Shown in pieces: positions 61,623 through 64,000 of a stretch of 64,000 nucleotides of DNA. The position numbers and the translations under genes are program-made. Origin of the DNA: Ciborinia camelliae (taxonomy: Eukaryota > Ascomycota > Leotiomycetes > Helotiales > Sclerotiniaceae); assembly GCA_025890175.1 (NCBI GenBank), contig JANPYM010000001.1:89187-153186 (forward strand), read 5' to 3'. The stretch's first letter is position 1. Every line of letters begins with the position of its first letter. A model generated the notes under the pieces. It did no database searches and was not told the DNA's origin. It saw only the letters and a list, made by a program, of their open reading frames with translations.

Positions 61623-62701
61623 ACCTCATTGATGCGGTTGAGTTTGGGATGTTCAATGTATGGTAAAGGTACATGGAAGTATTGATTCTATTGTATTTTG
61701 GGTCTCAGTCTCAGCACATGAAATCAACGTCGCTTCGTCAGGAATTTAAGTCACAGGAATAAAGTGAGTACCGGTACTGGATCATATCATGGCAATGATT
61801 GAATTGAATATTAACATGATTGGATTCTAATGTGTAACCGTAATGTCATGTCGATGGATGGATGTATGCAAGGCGGCAAGCGATAAGGACAAATATGGCA
61901 GTTTTCCTCGGATCAGCTTAGTCAGCAAGATATGGATACGAGAGAGACGGCGAGAGGTTTAAGGTCTTTTTATATGCTGTAGGTATGATTTGTAATGATA
62001 AATCAATTCATTTATATAAAAACGTATATATATAGATATATTAATGAAATTTAAAAGTCCCTAGCATTATAATTATATTATTTCCGTACCAGTAATCAAA
62101 CTCAAACTCTCTATTGTGATTGGTTCATTATTAACATCTGGCCTTACTGCTGTCCTCTGTCCTTTACCTTCAGTCTGTCCCAACCTTGTCGCGGAATTAT
62201 TGAATTCCCCATCACGGCCTCACAAGCCAGGTCGCCTCACCCAATACTGTGACCTTGAATAAATGTCCGGGTCCCTTTTAGACTTTTTAGATTTAATAAA
62301 CCTCACCTCACTCTTAACTCTCACCCTCACTCACCCACTCTCACTCTTTTCCGAAACTCCCCTTAATGATCAGTGAATTGATTCCATTCCTCTGTTCACT
62401 TCTTCATAAAAACTGACCTTGTAGTTATGAATCAGCTTTCAGTCAAAATTATATCATCCTTTTAATTTGGTTTTTGTTCTTTAGCGGAAAGACATCCCGT
62501 TGTATAAGTGAGTACCCGTATTGGCTTCGATATCTATTAATATATCTGTACATTATTGATACCTTTGTTCACACAACTCCATTTTTGAGTTGATAATACA
62601 TTCATATCATATCATGGCACACGGGGATCTTATACATTTGCTAATCTCTGCGGTATAGTATTCAATTCTTTTTTTCTAGGATAAGACTTCACAGAATCGC
62701 G
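61623..62701. promoter_or_regulatory. Shared divergent promoter, NEO1-type/SEC16
   Basis: The only sequence between the two head-to-head genes. On the SEC16 side a probable 5' UTR intron runs 62508-62679 (GTGAGT donor, CTAATC possible branch, TTTTTTCTAG acceptor), ending 22 bp before the ATG. CT-rich initiator-like DNA lies at about 62310-62350. An out-of-frame ATG sits close upstream of the P4-ATPase start. Confidence 0.55.
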
Positions 62702-64000
62702 ATGCCCTCGGAATCAGAGAATCAATCATGGCATCCAGCTTTCATGCCAAATGCTACTGCAGACATAATTACCTCAAAACCACCGTCAAATCCAATCGCG
62801 GACGTGGAACCTGCCGCTGACCTCGAGCCTTTAAATCATCTGCCAGTCAATGGGGAGGAGCCAACAGTTGGAGATGTCACCACGACAACAACATTGGATG
62901 AAGGAAGAGAATCAGATGTGGAGGCGGATGGATTGCGAGATGATAATATAGAACATCCTGAATTCACAGATCTGGATACAACTGTCACTCAGGAAGACGA
63001 AGTCGATTTCTCAATTACGGGCCCTTCGAATGATAGCAAGCACGTCAGTACGGGTTCCTTTGCAAGAACGTCGCATGAGGTGAATTGGGTTGAGGATGAT
63101 GAGGTAGATCCAGAATGGAACCTTTCGCGAACGGATACAGATCCTTTTAGGATGATGCCCAAATCTGATCGATCGAACTCATTTCCTATTATCCCTCCTG
63201 CCCACGAACAATCAACTTTACACTCTGTGGCGCATTCACAAGCCGAGGATATTATGAACGAGGTGGAAGAGGCGCATGATGCCGAAGAGGATTTCTTTAC
63301 ACAACAAAGCTCGGGCGATAATTTTGAGAACGTTGCACATGATTCCCCAACAACACAACATGGATCGGGATATTCACCAGATTTTGGCCAATCTTATGGA
63401 GGGGATGTTGAGCAAGAAGAGGATGAGGAATCTCGAGCACGATTTGAAGAAGGGATCCCTCTGGTTCAACCAGGCGAAGAAGCGCAAACTATTTCAAATC
63501 ATTCTCTGTTCACAGATAATGGAGATAATGCGGAAGAAGGGGATGACTTTTTTGCTCAAGTCAGTACATCGGCTCCTCAAGAATTAGAAGTGGGTGAACC
63601 AGCACTCGAAAGAAAATCGACCATGCAAGTTATGGATTCCCTAAATTTCCAGCCAGATGATGGGTCTTTGGATGCAACACCGGAACTTTCAAAAAGCCCA
63701 GAAATTTATCCGGATCCAGTGACGAATAATGAGAATGTCCCAAAAAATGCCCTTCAAGATGTTTTTGACGGCCCTGATTCCGAATTTCCGGAAAATTTAG
63801 GCGGGGAAACTGGCGAGGCAAGCAGTGAAGATTTGGCAGCCAAGTGGCAAGCGGCATTGGATGACGAGTTTCTGGATGACGATGATGAACTATTACCAGA
63901 TGACGATGATGAGGCTGAAGACAAAGCTGTCGATCCAGCTGCTTTCTTCGGAAGCGATGATGAGGGGTTCTTAGATGACACTGAAGATACTACCACTGCC
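62702..64000 (+). CDS. sec16: COPII coat assembly protein Sec16, N-terminal part
   Basis: Open from ATG 62702 to the window edge, 433 codons without a stop; the rest lies beyond the window. The start is MPSESENQSWHPAFMPN. The region is strongly acidic and disordered, as in fungal Sec16 N-termini, with recognisable blocks SWHPAFMPN, EVNWVEDDEVDPEWNL, DTDPFRMMPKSDRSNSFP, DLAAKWQAALDDEFLDDDDE and FFGSDDEGFLDD. Sec16 is a peripheral ER protein that organises exit sites by binding Sec23, Sec24, Sec13 and Sec31. The central and C-terminal conserved domains are not in view. A 5' UTR intron is likely just upstream. Confidence 0.88.
   Translation, partial: MPSESENQSWHPAFMPNATADIITSKPPSNPIADVEPAADLEPLNHLPVNGEEPTVGDVTTTTTLDEGRESDVEADGLRDDNIEHPEFTDLDTTVTQEDEVDFSITGPSNDSKHVSTGSFARTSHEVNWVEDDEVDPEWNLSRTDTDPFRMMPKSDRSNSFPIIPPAHEQSTLHSVAHSQAEDIMNEVEEAHDAEEDFFTQQSSGDNFENVAHDSPTTQHGSGYSPDFGQSYGGDVEQEEDEESRARFEEGIPLVQPGEEAQTISNHSLFTDNGDNAEEGDDFFAQVSTSAPQELEVGEPALERKSTMQVMDSLNFQPDDGSLDATPELSKSPEIYPDPVTNNENVPKNALQDVFDGPDSEFPENLGGETGEASSEDLAAKWQAALDDEFLDDDDELLPDDDDEAEDKAVDPAAFFGSDDEGFLDDTEDTTTA

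Overview
The window reads as nuclear DNA of a filamentous ascomycete (Pezizomycotina), most likely a leotiomycete; the class is an inference. Supporting signs are short GT..AG introns with CTAAY/TACTAAY-like branch sites, a GLEYA adhesin, a 2EXR protein, an NLR-type NACHT relic, a NEO1-type flippase head-to-head with SEC16, AT-rich blocks whose repeat arms differ almost only by transitions (RIP-like), and many TAGG/TACCTAGGTA microsatellites. It is gene-poor. Well-supported genes lie at the left edge and in the right-hand 27 kb, with about 35 kb of repeat-rich DNA between.

Layout. 0.4-2.8 kb: a minus-strand gene with a PH-like N-terminus and a long disordered tail. 2.7-6.1 kb: intergenic. 6.1-9.06 kb: a decayed element with ~87-bp TIRs and a TA duplication, hosting a younger solo LTR. 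9.06-12.6 kb: intergenic. 12.6-14.8 kb: a second decayed element with ~345-bp TIRs and an 8-bp imperfect duplication. 14.8-18.6 kb: intergenic. 18.6-23.5 kb: extremely AT-rich satellite block with 9-, 12-, 13- and 18-bp arrays and a duplicated ~350-bp module; a GC-rich hairpin lies at its left edge and two more hairpin clusters follow at 25.6 and 26.1 kb. 23.5-33.8 kb: no recognised gene; doubtful ORFs, a GC-rich island, a 15-bp minisatellite and a degenerate ~18-bp array. 33.8-35.1 kb: a CCAAT/TATA promoter-like site, an assembly gap and then 15 tandem hairpin units whose stems covary. 37.6-42.3 kb: large secreted GLEYA adhesin. 44.2-46.1 kb: NACHT/NLR pseudogene. 47.4-49.5 kb: 2EXR gene and a small gene. 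51.4-51.7 kb: a doubtful small membrane protein. 54.0-54.8 kb: unrecognised charged protein. 57.4-61.6 kb: NEO1-type P4-ATPase. 62.7 kb to the edge: the 5' part of SEC16.

Functionally, the clearest link is NEO1/SEC16: two early-secretory genes sharing one ~1.1-kb intergenic region. The strongest candidate for something undescribed is the hairpin array at 34.3-35.1 kb. Its units differ in sequence but keep a 6-bp stem by paired changes and G-T wobbles, carry GNRA-type tetraloops, and the wobble bias points to a + strand RNA.
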